Shown here: piece by piece, positions 50,500-58,866 of the stretch
How the letters are laid out: the number at the start of each line of letters is the position of its first letter
Numbering within the stretch: position 1 is the stretch's first letter
DNA from: Kiritimatiellota bacterium
GTDB lineage: Bacteria > Verrucomicrobiota > Kiritimatiellia > JAAZAB01
Assembly (NCBI GenBank): GCA_026398415.1
Contig: JAPLSY010000030.1
Coordinates: 85,306 to 149,305, forward strand
Reading direction: 5' to 3'
DNA length: 64,000 nt
Program-made: the position numbers and the translations under genes
The notes under the pieces: generated by a model
The model's input: the letters and a program-made list of their open reading frames with translations, nothing else
The model's database searches: none
What the model was told of the DNA's origin: nothing

Positions 50500-50526
50500 G
50501 GTAGGGCGAGGCGTCTCGCCAAGCCG
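50500..50526. repeat. GGCGAG-GCGT-CTCGCC hairpin in the glgP leader
   Basis: A perfect 6-bp stem with a 4-nt loop (50505-50520), flanked by GGTAG and AAGCCG. No T-run follows, so it is not a rho-independent terminator. It is unrelated in sequence to the CCGTTC hairpin at 18199-18214. The rest of 50430-50629 shows nothing I recognise. Confidence 0.5.
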
Positions 50527-50629
50527 TCTGAAAACAGCCCTTCCAAGAAAATGACACAGCCCCAGTCATTTTAGAGCATTCCCGTGTTTTGTTCTTGAAC
50601 CACGGGCCAGAAGAGTGTTTGATCGCAGC

Positions 50630-53209
50630 ATGCAAGCATTGCAACTCTTCACAATCGCCCCCGCGGTTCCCGAAAAAATCCGTTTCCTGGAAGCCCTCGC
50701 CCGCAACCTTTGGTGGTCCTGGAACGCCGACGCCACTGAGCTGTTCCGCCGGATCAACCGCGAACTCTGGAAGGAGACCAAGTTCAATCCGGTCCTGTTC
50801 CTGAGCCGCGTGGCCCAGGACCAGTTGACGGCGCTGGCCACTGATGAAAGCTTTATGACCCACCTGGGGCGCGTGCGCCAGGCCTTCGAGAAAGAGACCC
50901 TGCAACCGGCCGATACGCGCAGCCCGGTGTATGCCCCGGGCGATTGCATCGCCTATTTTTGCGCCGAGTTCGGCGTTCATGAAAGCCTGCCGCTCTTTGC
51001 CGGCGGCCTGGGCGCGTTAGCCGGCGACCACTTGAAGGCCGCTTCCAACATGGGGTTACCCCTTGTCGCCGTGGGCCTCCTTTACCGACAGGGCTATTTC
51101 CGCCAGTACTTGAACAACGACGGCTGGCAACAGGAAACCTATCCTGAAAATGAAATTCACAATCTCCCCCTGGAACGCGTGCTTAAACCCGACGGCAATC
51201 CGCTGACCGTCCATATTCCCGCGCCGGGCCACGCCCTGCATGCGGCCGTCTGGAAAGTTCAGGTAGGCCGCATTCCCATCATCCTGCTCGACTCCAACAT
51301 CCCGGACAATCCGCCGGACTGGCGCGATGTCACCTGTCAGCTGTACGGCGGCGACCATCGCACGCGCCTGCTGCAGGAGATCCTGCTTGGCATCGGCGGC
51401 CTGCGCGCGCTGTATGAAATGGGGCTTGAACCGCAGGTTTGCCATATGAACGAAGGCCACTCCGCGTTCATCAGCCTGGAGCGGCTGGCACGTCTCATGG
51501 GCAATGGCCTGGACAAAAAGACGGCCATGGAAATTATCGTGCGCACCAACGTGTTCACGACCCACACCCCCGTGGCCGCCGGCCATGACGAATTTCACGT
51601 GGACATGCTCCGTCCGTTTTTCGAGGCGCTGCACGAGTCCCTGCATACAACCGTGGACGACCTGTTGAGCCTGGGCCGCGAGGCGCACGCCGCTGACAGC
51701 GCCCCCGTCTCAATGACGGTGCTGGCCCTGCGCCTGTCGCAATACTGCAACGGCGTCAGCCGCCTGCATGGCGCCGTGGCACGCCGTATGTGGATGCACC
51801 TGTGGCCCGGCCGGCCGGAGGACGAAATTCCCATCACCTCAATTACCAACGGCGTGCATACACCCTCATGGCTCTCGCCGGAAAACACCTTGCTGTTCAA
51901 CCGCTACCTCGGCCCCCAATGGCACACCAAGCCCGGGGATGCCGCCATGCTGGAGCGGATCGACCAGATTCCAGACGAGGAACTCTGGCGCGCCCATGAA
52001 CTCAGCCGTTCCTGCCTGATCCGCGAATGCCGGGAATGGATGACACGCCAAATGCATCGCCGCAATGCCGGCAAGGCCGAATTAGAAGCGGCCAAGTCCG
52101 TGCTCGATCCCGCCATCCTGACCATCGGGTTCGCCCGGCGGTTTGCCACCTACAAGCGCGCGGGGCTGTTCCTGCACGATGCGGCACGTTTCGAGGCCCT
52201 GTTAACCGGCGAAACACCGATCCAGGTGATCTTCGCCGGCAAGGCCCATCCGCGCGACAACGAGGGCAAGGAAATCATTCGCCAGATCGTGCACTTTTCG
52301 CACCGCGCCCAGGTTCGCCACCGGATCATTTTCATCGAAGATTACGACATTGATGTGGCGCGTTTCCTGGTCCAGGGCGTAGACGTGTGGCTCAATACGC
52401 CGCGCCGCCTGCTGGAAGCGAGCGGCACCTCCGGCATGAAGGCGGCAATCAACGGCGCACTGAATGTCAGCATCCTGGACGGCTGGTGGGACGAAGCCTA
52501 CGCGCCCGAGCGCGGTTGGAGTATCGGGCGCCGCGAGGAATACCAGGATGCCGGCTACCAGGATGCCGTGGAAAGCCAGGTTCTCTACAATTTGCTCGAG
52601 AGCGAAGTGATTCCATGTTTTTACACGCGGCTTAATGATCCGGCCCAGGCCGGACCGGCACCGTGGGTCAAAATGATGAAGGCCGCCATCAAGATGGCGT
52701 TTGTCAGTTTCAGTTCGCACCGCATGGTGCGGGAATACGAGGAGCGATTTTACATTCCGGCCCTTCAGCGGAGCCGCGCGTTACGCGCCGACAACGCGGC
52801 CGAGGCACATGCCTTGGTCAAACAACACGCGCGCTTGGCCCGGTTGTGGCCGCAGATTCGCGCCGGACGGCCGGTGGCACAGGCCGAACTGGGACGCCTG
52901 CGCATGGGCGATGCCTTTACCGTGACCGTTCCGGTGCGCTTGGGCGAACTGCACCCCGAGGAAGTGGCGGTGGAGCTTTACTACGGCCAGTTGAATATGA
53001 AGGGCGCCATCACCGCCGGCCACCGACAGCCAATGACCGCGAGCCGGAAAACGGACGACGGCCTGCCCGAGCTCGGCCAGGGCCAACACATCTTCGAGTG
53101 CCGGCTGGAATGCCGGACAACCGGCCGCTACGGCTTTACCGCGCGCATTATGCCCCACGGCGACGCCTGGACGCAAACCCTGCCGGGCTTTCTGACTTGG
53201 GCAGAGTGA
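50630..53209 (+). CDS. glgP: Alpha-glucan (glycogen) phosphorylase, DUF3417 type
   Basis: 859 residues from the ATG at 50630 (a GTG at 50615 is possible). It splits glycogen with phosphate to glucose-1-phosphate. The N-terminal DUF3417 region LEALARNLWWSWNADATELF marks the short bacterial/archaeal phosphorylase branch. The core shows AYFCAEFGVHESLP, QVCHMNEGHSAF, TTHTPVAAGHDEF, GFARRFATYKRAGLF and the PLP lysine in EASGTSGMKAAINGALNVS. First enzyme gene of the glycogen set; glgA follows after a heptamer repeat. Confidence 0.94.
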   Translation: MQALQLFTIAPAVPEKIRFLEALARNLWWSWNADATELFRRINRELWKETKFNPVLFLSRVAQDQLTALATDESFMTHLGRVRQAFEKETLQPADTRSPVYAPGDCIAYFCAEFGVHESLPLFAGGLGALAGDHLKAASNMGLPLVAVGLLYRQGYFRQYLNNDGWQQETYPENEIHNLPLERVLKPDGNPLTVHIPAPGHALHAAVWKVQVGRIPIILLDSNIPDNPPDWRDVTCQLYGGDHRTRLLQEILLGIGGLRALYEMGLEPQVCHMNEGHSAFISLERLARLMGNGLDKKTAMEIIVRTNVFTTHTPVAAGHDEFHVDMLRPFFEALHESLHTTVDDLLSLGREAHAADSAPVSMTVLALRLSQYCNGVSRLHGAVARRMWMHLWPGRPEDEIPITSITNGVHTPSWLSPENTLLFNRYLGPQWHTKPGDAAMLERIDQIPDEELWRAHELSRSCLIRECREWMTRQMHRRNAGKAELEAAKSVLDPAILTIGFARRFATYKRAGLFLHDAARFEALLTGETPIQVIFAGKAHPRDNEGKEIIRQIVHFSHRAQVRHRIIFIEDYDIDVARFLVQGVDVWLNTPRRLLEASGTSGMKAAINGALNVSILDGWWDEAYAPERGWSIGRREEYQDAGYQDAVESQVLYNLLESEVIPCFYTRLNDPAQAGPAPWVKMMKAAIKMAFVSFSSHRMVREYEERFYIPALQRSRALRADNAAEAHALVKQHARLARLWPQIRAGRPVAQAELGRLRMGDAFTVTVPVRLGELHPEEVAVELYYGQLNMKGAITAGHRQPMTASRKTDDGLPELGQGQHIFECRLECRTTGRYGFTARIMPHGDAWTQTLPGFLTWAE

Positions 53210-53216
53210 AAGAAAT

Positions 53217-53244
53217 GCAGAATGTAGAATGCAGAATGCAGAAA
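53217..53244 (+). repeat. GCAGAAT heptanucleotide repeat between glgP and glgA
   Basis: Four 7-nt units (GCAGAAT, GTAGAAT, GCAGAAT, GCAGAAA) fill most of the 50-bp gap. The word is the reverse complement of ATTCTGC at 7546-7573, so the family occurs in both orientations relative to transcription. Confidence 0.8.
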
Positions 53245-53259
53245 TAGGAACTGTCAACC

Positions 53260-54771
53260 GTGGCCAGCACACACAACCCCCGCATTTTGATTGTCACGCC
53301 GGAGATTACCTATCTCCCGCACGGCATGGGCAATATGGCCAACTACCTCGTGGCCAAGGCTGGCGGACTGGCCGATGTCTCCGCAGCGCTGGTCAGCGCC
53401 CTGTTCGAGGCCGGCGCCGACGTCCACGTGGCCCTGCCGCACTACCGCCAGATGTTCAATTTCAACATCGGTAACCTGATCAGCGACGAACTGCGCGCCT
53501 ACAAGGCCAAACTGCCGGATGAGCGCATTCACCTGGCCGAAGACCGTATTTTCTATTATCGCGCCAACGTCTATAACTCGCACGAGGAGGAAAACCCCAA
53601 CCTGGCCCTGGCCTTCCAGCGGGAGGTGATTAACAATATCATCCCGCGCGTCCAGCCGGACTTGATCCACTGCAACGACTGGATGACGGGGCTCATCCCG
53701 GCTTTGGCCCGGCGCCTGAAGATTCCCTGCCTCTTCACCGTGCATAATATCCACTCCCTGAAAACCACCCTGGCCCACATTGAGGACAGTGGTATTGACG
53801 CCGCCGAGTTCTGGCGCTCCCTGTATTACCAGTGGATGCCGCGCGCCTACGAGGAGAGCCGCGACCGTAATCCGGTGGACTTCCTGATCAGCGGCATTTT
53901 TGCCGCGCACTTCATCAACACCGTGAGCCCTACCTTCCTGAACGAACTGACTGAGGGCCGGTTCGATTTCGTGGATGGCGCCCTGCGTCATGAGCTGGCC
54001 AACAAGCGCGCCGCAGGTTGTGCCACGGGCATTCTCAATGCGCCCAATCCCTCCTATGACCCCGCAACCGATCCCGCCCTGCCCTGCCACTACGGCGCGG
54101 AAGACTGTTTGCGCGGCAAGCTCAAGGCCAAGCACGCACTCCAAAAGCAGGTTGGGCTGACGCGAGCCGACGGTGCGCCGCTCTTTTTCTGGCCGTCGCG
54201 GCTGGACCCGGCCCAGAAAGGCTGTCAACTCCTGGCCGACATACTCTATGCGGTGGTGAATCAGTATCGGCGCGAGGGCTTGCAGATTGTCTTCGTGGCC
54301 AACGGTTCTTTCCAGACCCATTTCCACGACATCGTCCGCCGGCACGGCCTGCAGGCGCACGTGGCGGTCTGCAACTTCAGCGAAAGCCTGTCGCGCCTGG
54401 CCTACGCGGCCTCCGATTTCGTGCTCATGCCGTCCCGGTTCGAGCCCTGCGGTTTGCCGCAGATGATCAGTTGTAAATACGGAAGCCTGCCGGTGGCGCA
54501 CGATACGGGCGGCATTCACGACACGATTACGCCGCTGGATATCGAGCGCAACACCGGCAACGGATTTCTGTTCCAGGATTACGACAGCCGGGCCCTGAGC
54601 TGGGGCCTGGATCAGGCCATGGCGTTTTTCCGCCAACCGGAGGACGTGCGCATGCGGCAAATCGGCCGGATTATGCGCGACAGCGCCGAACGCTTCACGC
54701 ACGCCGTCACGGCCAAGGGTTATCTCCGGCTTTACGAAACCATGCTGGACCGCCCGATGATCAAGGGATAA
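53260..54771 (+). CDS. glgA: Glycogen synthase
   Basis: 503 residues, GT5 family, extending glycogen from ADP- or UDP-glucose. The donor loop reads VAKAGGLADVSAALVSALFEAG (K-x-G-G-L). DLIHCNDWMTGLIPA is the acceptor region, WPSRLDPAQKGCQLL the domain-2 start, and SRFEPCGLPQMISCKYG the E-x7-E catalytic region. The start is a GTG at 53260 after AGGAA. Between glgP and glgB. Domain 1 is somewhat shorter than in E. coli GlgA. Confidence 0.92.
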   Translation: MASTHNPRILIVTPEITYLPHGMGNMANYLVAKAGGLADVSAALVSALFEAGADVHVALPHYRQMFNFNIGNLISDELRAYKAKLPDERIHLAEDRIFYYRANVYNSHEEENPNLALAFQREVINNIIPRVQPDLIHCNDWMTGLIPALARRLKIPCLFTVHNIHSLKTTLAHIEDSGIDAAEFWRSLYYQWMPRAYEESRDRNPVDFLISGIFAAHFINTVSPTFLNELTEGRFDFVDGALRHELANKRAAGCATGILNAPNPSYDPATDPALPCHYGAEDCLRGKLKAKHALQKQVGLTRADGAPLFFWPSRLDPAQKGCQLLADILYAVVNQYRREGLQIVFVANGSFQTHFHDIVRRHGLQAHVAVCNFSESLSRLAYAASDFVLMPSRFEPCGLPQMISCKYGSLPVAHDTGGIHDTITPLDIERNTGNGFLFQDYDSRALSWGLDQAMAFFRQPEDVRMRQIGRIMRDSAERFTHAVTAKGYLRLYETMLDRPMIKG

Positions 54772-54775
54772 GGAC

Positions 54776-54846
54776 GGACGGCAGACGCCAGACGACAGAC
54801 GCCGGACCGGAAAAGAGAAACGCTGAAAGCACGTGGAGCGTGCAGA
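54776..54846 (+). repeat. Heptanucleotide repeats between glgA and glgB
   Basis: 54776-54810 has five units of the AGACGAC/AGACGCC word. 54819-54846 has four looser units of the GTGGAGC type, related to GTTGAGC at 37787-37814. Confidence 0.7.
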
Positions 54847-54866
54847 ATAAAATTATAAGAGTTGCC

Positions 54867-56945
54867 ATGGCTACAAAACCTAAACGCCGAAAGGCCACTT
54901 GTCTTCCTCCAGCAGTCGCTCAACGCTCAACGCTCAACGCTCAACGCTTAGTTCAGGACGATCCCTACCTAACGCCCTATGCCGATTCGATCGCGCGGCG
55001 GGCTCAGTTGACCAGGGATATGCAGGCGCGCCTGACGGGCGGAAAAATGACGTTGGCCGATTTCGCCGCCGGCCATGAGTATTTTGGCCTGCAACCGCAG
55101 GGTGGCCTGCACCGGCTGGGTGAGGAATGGATCCTGCGCGAGTGGGCGCCCAACGCCACGGCCATCACGTTGATCGGTGCATTCTCGCAGTGGCGCGAGG
55201 ACCCGGCCCTGGCCCTGCGTCGCCTGAACGACGAAGGTGTGTGGGAACTGCGCTTGAGCGCCGCGGCCCTGAAGCACGGCGATCTCTATCGCCTGCGGAT
55301 GCACTGGCGCGGCGGCAGCGGCGACCGCATGAGCGCCTATGCCCGGCGCGTGGTCCAGGACGAGCACTCCAAGATTTTCAACGCCCAGGTCTGGGCGCCG
55401 GCCGCGCCTTACCTCTGGCAACACACGTTCCGGCGACCACACGCCGCGCCGCTGATTTACGAGGCGCACGTCGGCATGGCCCAGGAAGATGGTAAAGTCG
55501 GGACATATCGGGAGTTCAAGGAAAGAATTTTGCCCCGCATCGTGGCGGCGGGCTACAACACGATCCAGCTCATGGCCGTTCAGGAACATCCCTATTACGG
55601 TTCGTTTGGCTACCACGTAACCAATTATTTCGCCGCTTCGTCCCGCTTCGGCACGCCGGAGGAATTGAAAGACCTCGTGGATACGGCCCACGCGGCGGGT
55701 CTCGCGGTCATCATGGATTTGATTCATTCCCACGCGGCGCGCAACGAGGTGGAGGGCTTGAGCCGGTTCGACGGCACGCTCTTCCAATTCTTCCACGAAG
55801 GCCCGCGCGGGGTGCACGAACTCTGGGATTCACGCTGTTTCGACTACGGCAAACCCCAGGTCCTGCACTTCCTGCTCTCCAACTGCCGATTCTGGCTGGA
55901 TGAGTACCGGTTTGACGGCTTCCGGTTCGACGGCATCACCAGCATGCTCTACCGGCATCATGGACTCGGCAAGGCGTTCACTTCCTACGCCGATTATTTC
56001 AATGACGGCGTGGACGAACAGGCCGTTGTCTATTTGACCCTGGCCAACGAGGTTATTCACGCCGTGCGCCCCGACGCCCTGACCGTGGCGGAGGATATGA
56101 GCGGCATGCCGGGCCTGGCTGCACCCGTTGAGCACGGCGGCATGGGCTTTGACTGCCGACTGGCTATGGGCATTCCGGATTACTGGATCAAGCTCACCAA
56201 GGACACCCAAGATGAGAACTGGCCCATGAAAACCCTGTGGCACGAACTCACCAACCGCCGCCGCGACGAACGCACCATCAGTTACGCCGAATCGCACGAC
56301 CAGGCCCTGGTGGGCGACCAGACCCTCATCTTCCGCCTGATCGAGCGCGAAATGTACGATCACATGGCTATCAGCGCGCGCACCCTGCGGGTGGACCGCG
56401 GACTGGCCTTGCACAAGATGATCCGGCTGGCCACGCTGGCCACGGCAGGCTACGGGTATCTCACTTTCATGGGCAACGAGTTTGGCCACCCGGAATGGAT
56501 TGATTTCCCGCGCGAAGGCAACAACTGGTCCTACCATTACGCCCGGCGCCAGTGGCGCCTGCGGGATGATCCGAACTTGGTCTATCATTTCCTGGCCGAT
56601 TTCGACAAGGCCATGATCGAGCTGACGCGGCTCACCCGCCTGCTGGACGATCCCGACGTGCGCCTGCGCGTTGAACATGGCGACGACAAGGTGCTGGGCT
56701 TCGAACGCGCTGGTCTTTTGTTCCTGTTCAACTTCCATCCGGCGAAGTCTTATACCGACTATCCCGTGGAGACCACGCCGGGCGAGTACCGGCTGATCCT
56801 GGACAGCGATGCGCCGTTCTTCGGCGGCCACAGCCGCCTGGCGCCCAACCAGACTTATGTCTCGGCGCCCGACGCCACCGGGCGCACTCTGCTCACCGCC
56901 TATCTGCCTTCCCGCACCGCGTTGGTTTTGCAGAAGAACAGATAG
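54867..56945 (+). CDS. glgB: 1,4-alpha-glucan branching enzyme, eukaryote-like type
   Basis: 692 residues, GH13. The CBM48-like N-terminal domain begins at DPYLTPYADSI and includes LADFAAGHEYFGLQ and LREWAPNATAITLIG, the pattern of eukaryotic GBE1-type enzymes rather than E. coli GlgB. Catalytic residues are in GFRFDGITSM (nucleophile Asp), VAEDMSGMP (Glu) and AESHDQALVGD (transition-state Asp). The first 28 residues are unlike the family: they include a run coded by four CTCAACG heptamers, so translation may start further in. The start could also be 54840. Confidence 0.94.
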   Translation: MATKPKRRKATCLPPAVAQRSTLNAQRLVQDDPYLTPYADSIARRAQLTRDMQARLTGGKMTLADFAAGHEYFGLQPQGGLHRLGEEWILREWAPNATAITLIGAFSQWREDPALALRRLNDEGVWELRLSAAALKHGDLYRLRMHWRGGSGDRMSAYARRVVQDEHSKIFNAQVWAPAAPYLWQHTFRRPHAAPLIYEAHVGMAQEDGKVGTYREFKERILPRIVAAGYNTIQLMAVQEHPYYGSFGYHVTNYFAASSRFGTPEELKDLVDTAHAAGLAVIMDLIHSHAARNEVEGLSRFDGTLFQFFHEGPRGVHELWDSRCFDYGKPQVLHFLLSNCRFWLDEYRFDGFRFDGITSMLYRHHGLGKAFTSYADYFNDGVDEQAVVYLTLANEVIHAVRPDALTVAEDMSGMPGLAAPVEHGGMGFDCRLAMGIPDYWIKLTKDTQDENWPMKTLWHELTNRRRDERTISYAESHDQALVGDQTLIFRLIEREMYDHMAISARTLRVDRGLALHKMIRLATLATAGYGYLTFMGNEFGHPEWIDFPREGNNWSYHYARRQWRLRDDPNLVYHFLADFDKAMIELTRLTRLLDDPDVRLRVEHGDDKVLGFERAGLLFLFNFHPAKSYTDYPVETTPGEYRLILDSDAPFFGGHSRLAPNQTYVSAPDATGRTLLTAYLPSRTALVLQKNR
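54919..54946 (+). repeat. CTCAACG heptanucleotide repeat inside the glgB 5' coding region
   Basis: Four perfect copies of CTCAACG, followed by a degenerate CTTAGTT. Translated as part of the GlgB N-terminus (STLNAQRL). The complement, CGTTGAG, matches the GTTGAGC word at 37787-37814. Confidence 0.85.
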
Positions 56946-56980
56946 TATTTCATATAATATCCGGATAGGAGGATAACAGC

Positions 56981-57814
56981 ATGCTCCAATTTACCGTGAA
57001 CGCCAAACGCTGCACGCATTGCGGATTGTGCGCCGCCGACTGCCCCGCGCGCATCATCACACAGGAAGGCCAAGTCCCGCCGTTCATCAGTCCGGATAAG
57101 GAGCCGCTTTGCCTGCAGTGCCAGCATTGTCTGGCCGTCTGTCCCACGGCGGCCATCTCCATCCTGGGACGAAATCCGGACAACAGCCTTCCACTCGCCA
57201 GCGATAGTTTCCCCCGGTTTGACCAAATGGCCCGGTTTATCCGCGGACGGCGCAGTGTCCGGCAGTACAAGGATGAAAATGTGGACCCGGCCTTGATCGA
57301 TCAATTGCTGGCCACGCTGGCCAATGGCCCCACGGGCGTCAACAACCGCAAGCTGACCTTTACCGTTATTGACGATAAAGCCGTCATGCAGCGGTTGCGG
57401 GAGAAAGTCCTGGCAGCATTGGCGGCGGCCAACAAGGCCGGCCGTATTCCTGAACGGTTAAAATACTTGCAGGAGGCCCCGCCAGCCTACTATGAACACA
57501 AGGTGGACATAATTTTCCGCGGTGCGCCGCATGCCTTGGTGGTCTCGGCGTTATCCGATGCCCCCTGTCCCGGGGAGGATGTCGCCTTGACGCTGGCCTA
57601 TTTTGAACTCCTGGCGCAGAGCGCCCGGCTCGGCACGGTCTGGTGGGGTATGCTTAAGATGACCCTCGAGACCCTTCCCGACCTCAAGGGGCTGTTCGGC
57701 CTGCCACCACGCCACCGTTATTATTATGGCATGCTTTTCGGTATCCCCGCCATTCGCTATCCCCGCACGGTCCAGCGCGATGACGCCGCCATCGTCAAGC
57801 GGGTGTTGTTATAA
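56981..57814 (+). CDS. Ferredoxin-nitroreductase fusion
   Basis: 277 residues. The N-terminal 65 residues carry two 4Fe-4S sites, CTHCGLCAADCPARI and CLQCQHCLAVCPTAA. The C-terminal part is an FMN nitroreductase fold (FIRGRRSVRQYKDENVDP, LANGPTGVNNRKLTFTV, LGTVWWGMLKM). Electrons would pass from the clusters to flavin to reduce a small organic acceptor in the cytoplasm. AGGAGG-like GATAGGAGG precedes the ATG. It follows glgB by 35 bp, though a functional link to glycogen is not obvious. Confidence 0.9.
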   Translation: MLQFTVNAKRCTHCGLCAADCPARIITQEGQVPPFISPDKEPLCLQCQHCLAVCPTAAISILGRNPDNSLPLASDSFPRFDQMARFIRGRRSVRQYKDENVDPALIDQLLATLANGPTGVNNRKLTFTVIDDKAVMQRLREKVLAALAAANKAGRIPERLKYLQEAPPAYYEHKVDIIFRGAPHALVVSALSDAPCPGEDVALTLAYFELLAQSARLGTVWWGMLKMTLETLPDLKGLFGLPPRHRYYYGMLFGIPAIRYPRTVQRDDAAIVKRVLL

Positions 57815-57824
57815 TAAAATTAAG

Positions 57825-57848
57825 CCTTATAATGTAAGGTACCTTTTG
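57825..57848 (+). terminator. Weak hairpin after the nitroreductase gene
   Basis: CCTTA (57825-57829), loop TAATG, TAAGG (57835-57839), then TACCTTTT. Short AT-rich stem, so only a possible terminator of the glycogen operon. Confidence 0.3.
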
Positions 57849-57945
57849 CAATCGTTTTTACCCTCAAGCGGACACCGCCTCCGGCGGAAACCGTGGAAAC
57901 AACCATGATGACAGGCTTTTTTGTCACAAATTCAGGAGCACACTC

Positions 57946-58821
57946 ATGAAGCATCGTTTATTTTTCACCGTTGTTGTCGGTTTGTGGTGTGGTTGGACTG
58001 CTGCCTTGGCCGCCGATCCGGCGGCAATCCTCACGTTCGCCGCGATTACCGACATTCAATACGCCGACAGGGACACTATCGTTCTCGACACACGCTTTTA
58101 CCGCAATTCACCCGCTAAACTCGCTTGGTGCGCGGAAGAAATCAACCGCCAACAGCCGGCGTTCATCATCCAGCTTGGAGATCTTACCGATAGCCGAAAG
58201 TCGACGGATGTCGCAACGATCACAACGGCCATGAAATGCATCACCGTGCCGTGGCGGCATGTGCTTGGCAACCACGACGCCGGCACCGGCAATCGTGACG
58301 ACCATACTGCCGGGTGTAAACTGCTGACCGACGCATTGGGCTTCAAGGAATTTTATTATACGTTCGCCCTGACCAATGCCCCCGGCTGGAGCTTCGTGGT
58401 GCTCGACGGCACCGAAGCGGGCTATGGGGCGATCGGCGCGGAACAGCTCAATTGGTTCCGCGGCGTACTGAAGCAGGCCCAAGCCAGGGACGAACGCGTC
58501 ATCTGCTTCTGCCATTTCCCTCTGATCAATGAGGCCTCGCCGCGCAAACATATCATGGCCAAGCCGGAGCCGATTCTGGAAGCGCTGGACAATGCCGGTT
58601 GCGTGGTGGCCTGGATCTGCGGGCACGATCACTCGGGCGGTTACGCCCTCCGCAATGGCGTACATCACCTGACATTGCAGGGGACCGTCGAAACCAAGGA
58701 CGAGCCCGCCTTCGCCATCATCCGCATATTCCCCGACCACTTATCGGTCACCGGTTTTGGCCGCGTACCTTCCCGCGAACTGCCGCTCGCGCCCGCCGTG
58801 GCACTCCGCCCAGCGGCCTAA
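57946..58821 (+). CDS. Exported calcineurin-like metallophosphoesterase
   Basis: 291 residues. Signal peptide HRLFFTVVVGLWCGWTAALA at the N-terminus. The phosphoesterase motifs are in order: FAAITDIQYAD (D-x-Q here where most have D-x-H), IIQLGDLTDS, HVLGNHDAG, FCHFPLINE, and WICGHDHSGG. It hydrolyses phosphomonoesters or -diesters outside the cytoplasm; relatives include ADP-ribose/CDP-alcohol pyrophosphatases. CAGGAG is ahead of the ATG. Single gene, convergent with the next one. Confidence 0.9.
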   Translation: MKHRLFFTVVVGLWCGWTAALAADPAAILTFAAITDIQYADRDTIVLDTRFYRNSPAKLAWCAEEINRQQPAFIIQLGDLTDSRKSTDVATITTAMKCITVPWRHVLGNHDAGTGNRDDHTAGCKLLTDALGFKEFYYTFALTNAPGWSFVVLDGTEAGYGAIGAEQLNWFRGVLKQAQARDERVICFCHFPLINEASPRKHIMAKPEPILEALDNAGCVVAWICGHDHSGGYALRNGVHHLTLQGTVETKDEPAFAIIRIFPDHLSVTGFGRVPSRELPLAPAVALRPAA

Positions 58822-58866
58822 TCTGAAAATTCATGAACGATCATGAATAATTCTTATGGCTTCCCG

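Noticed and set aside
53254..54702. Long minus-strand open frame (482 codons) opposite glgA
   Set aside because: No recognisable motif and complete overlap with a well-supported glycogen synthase.
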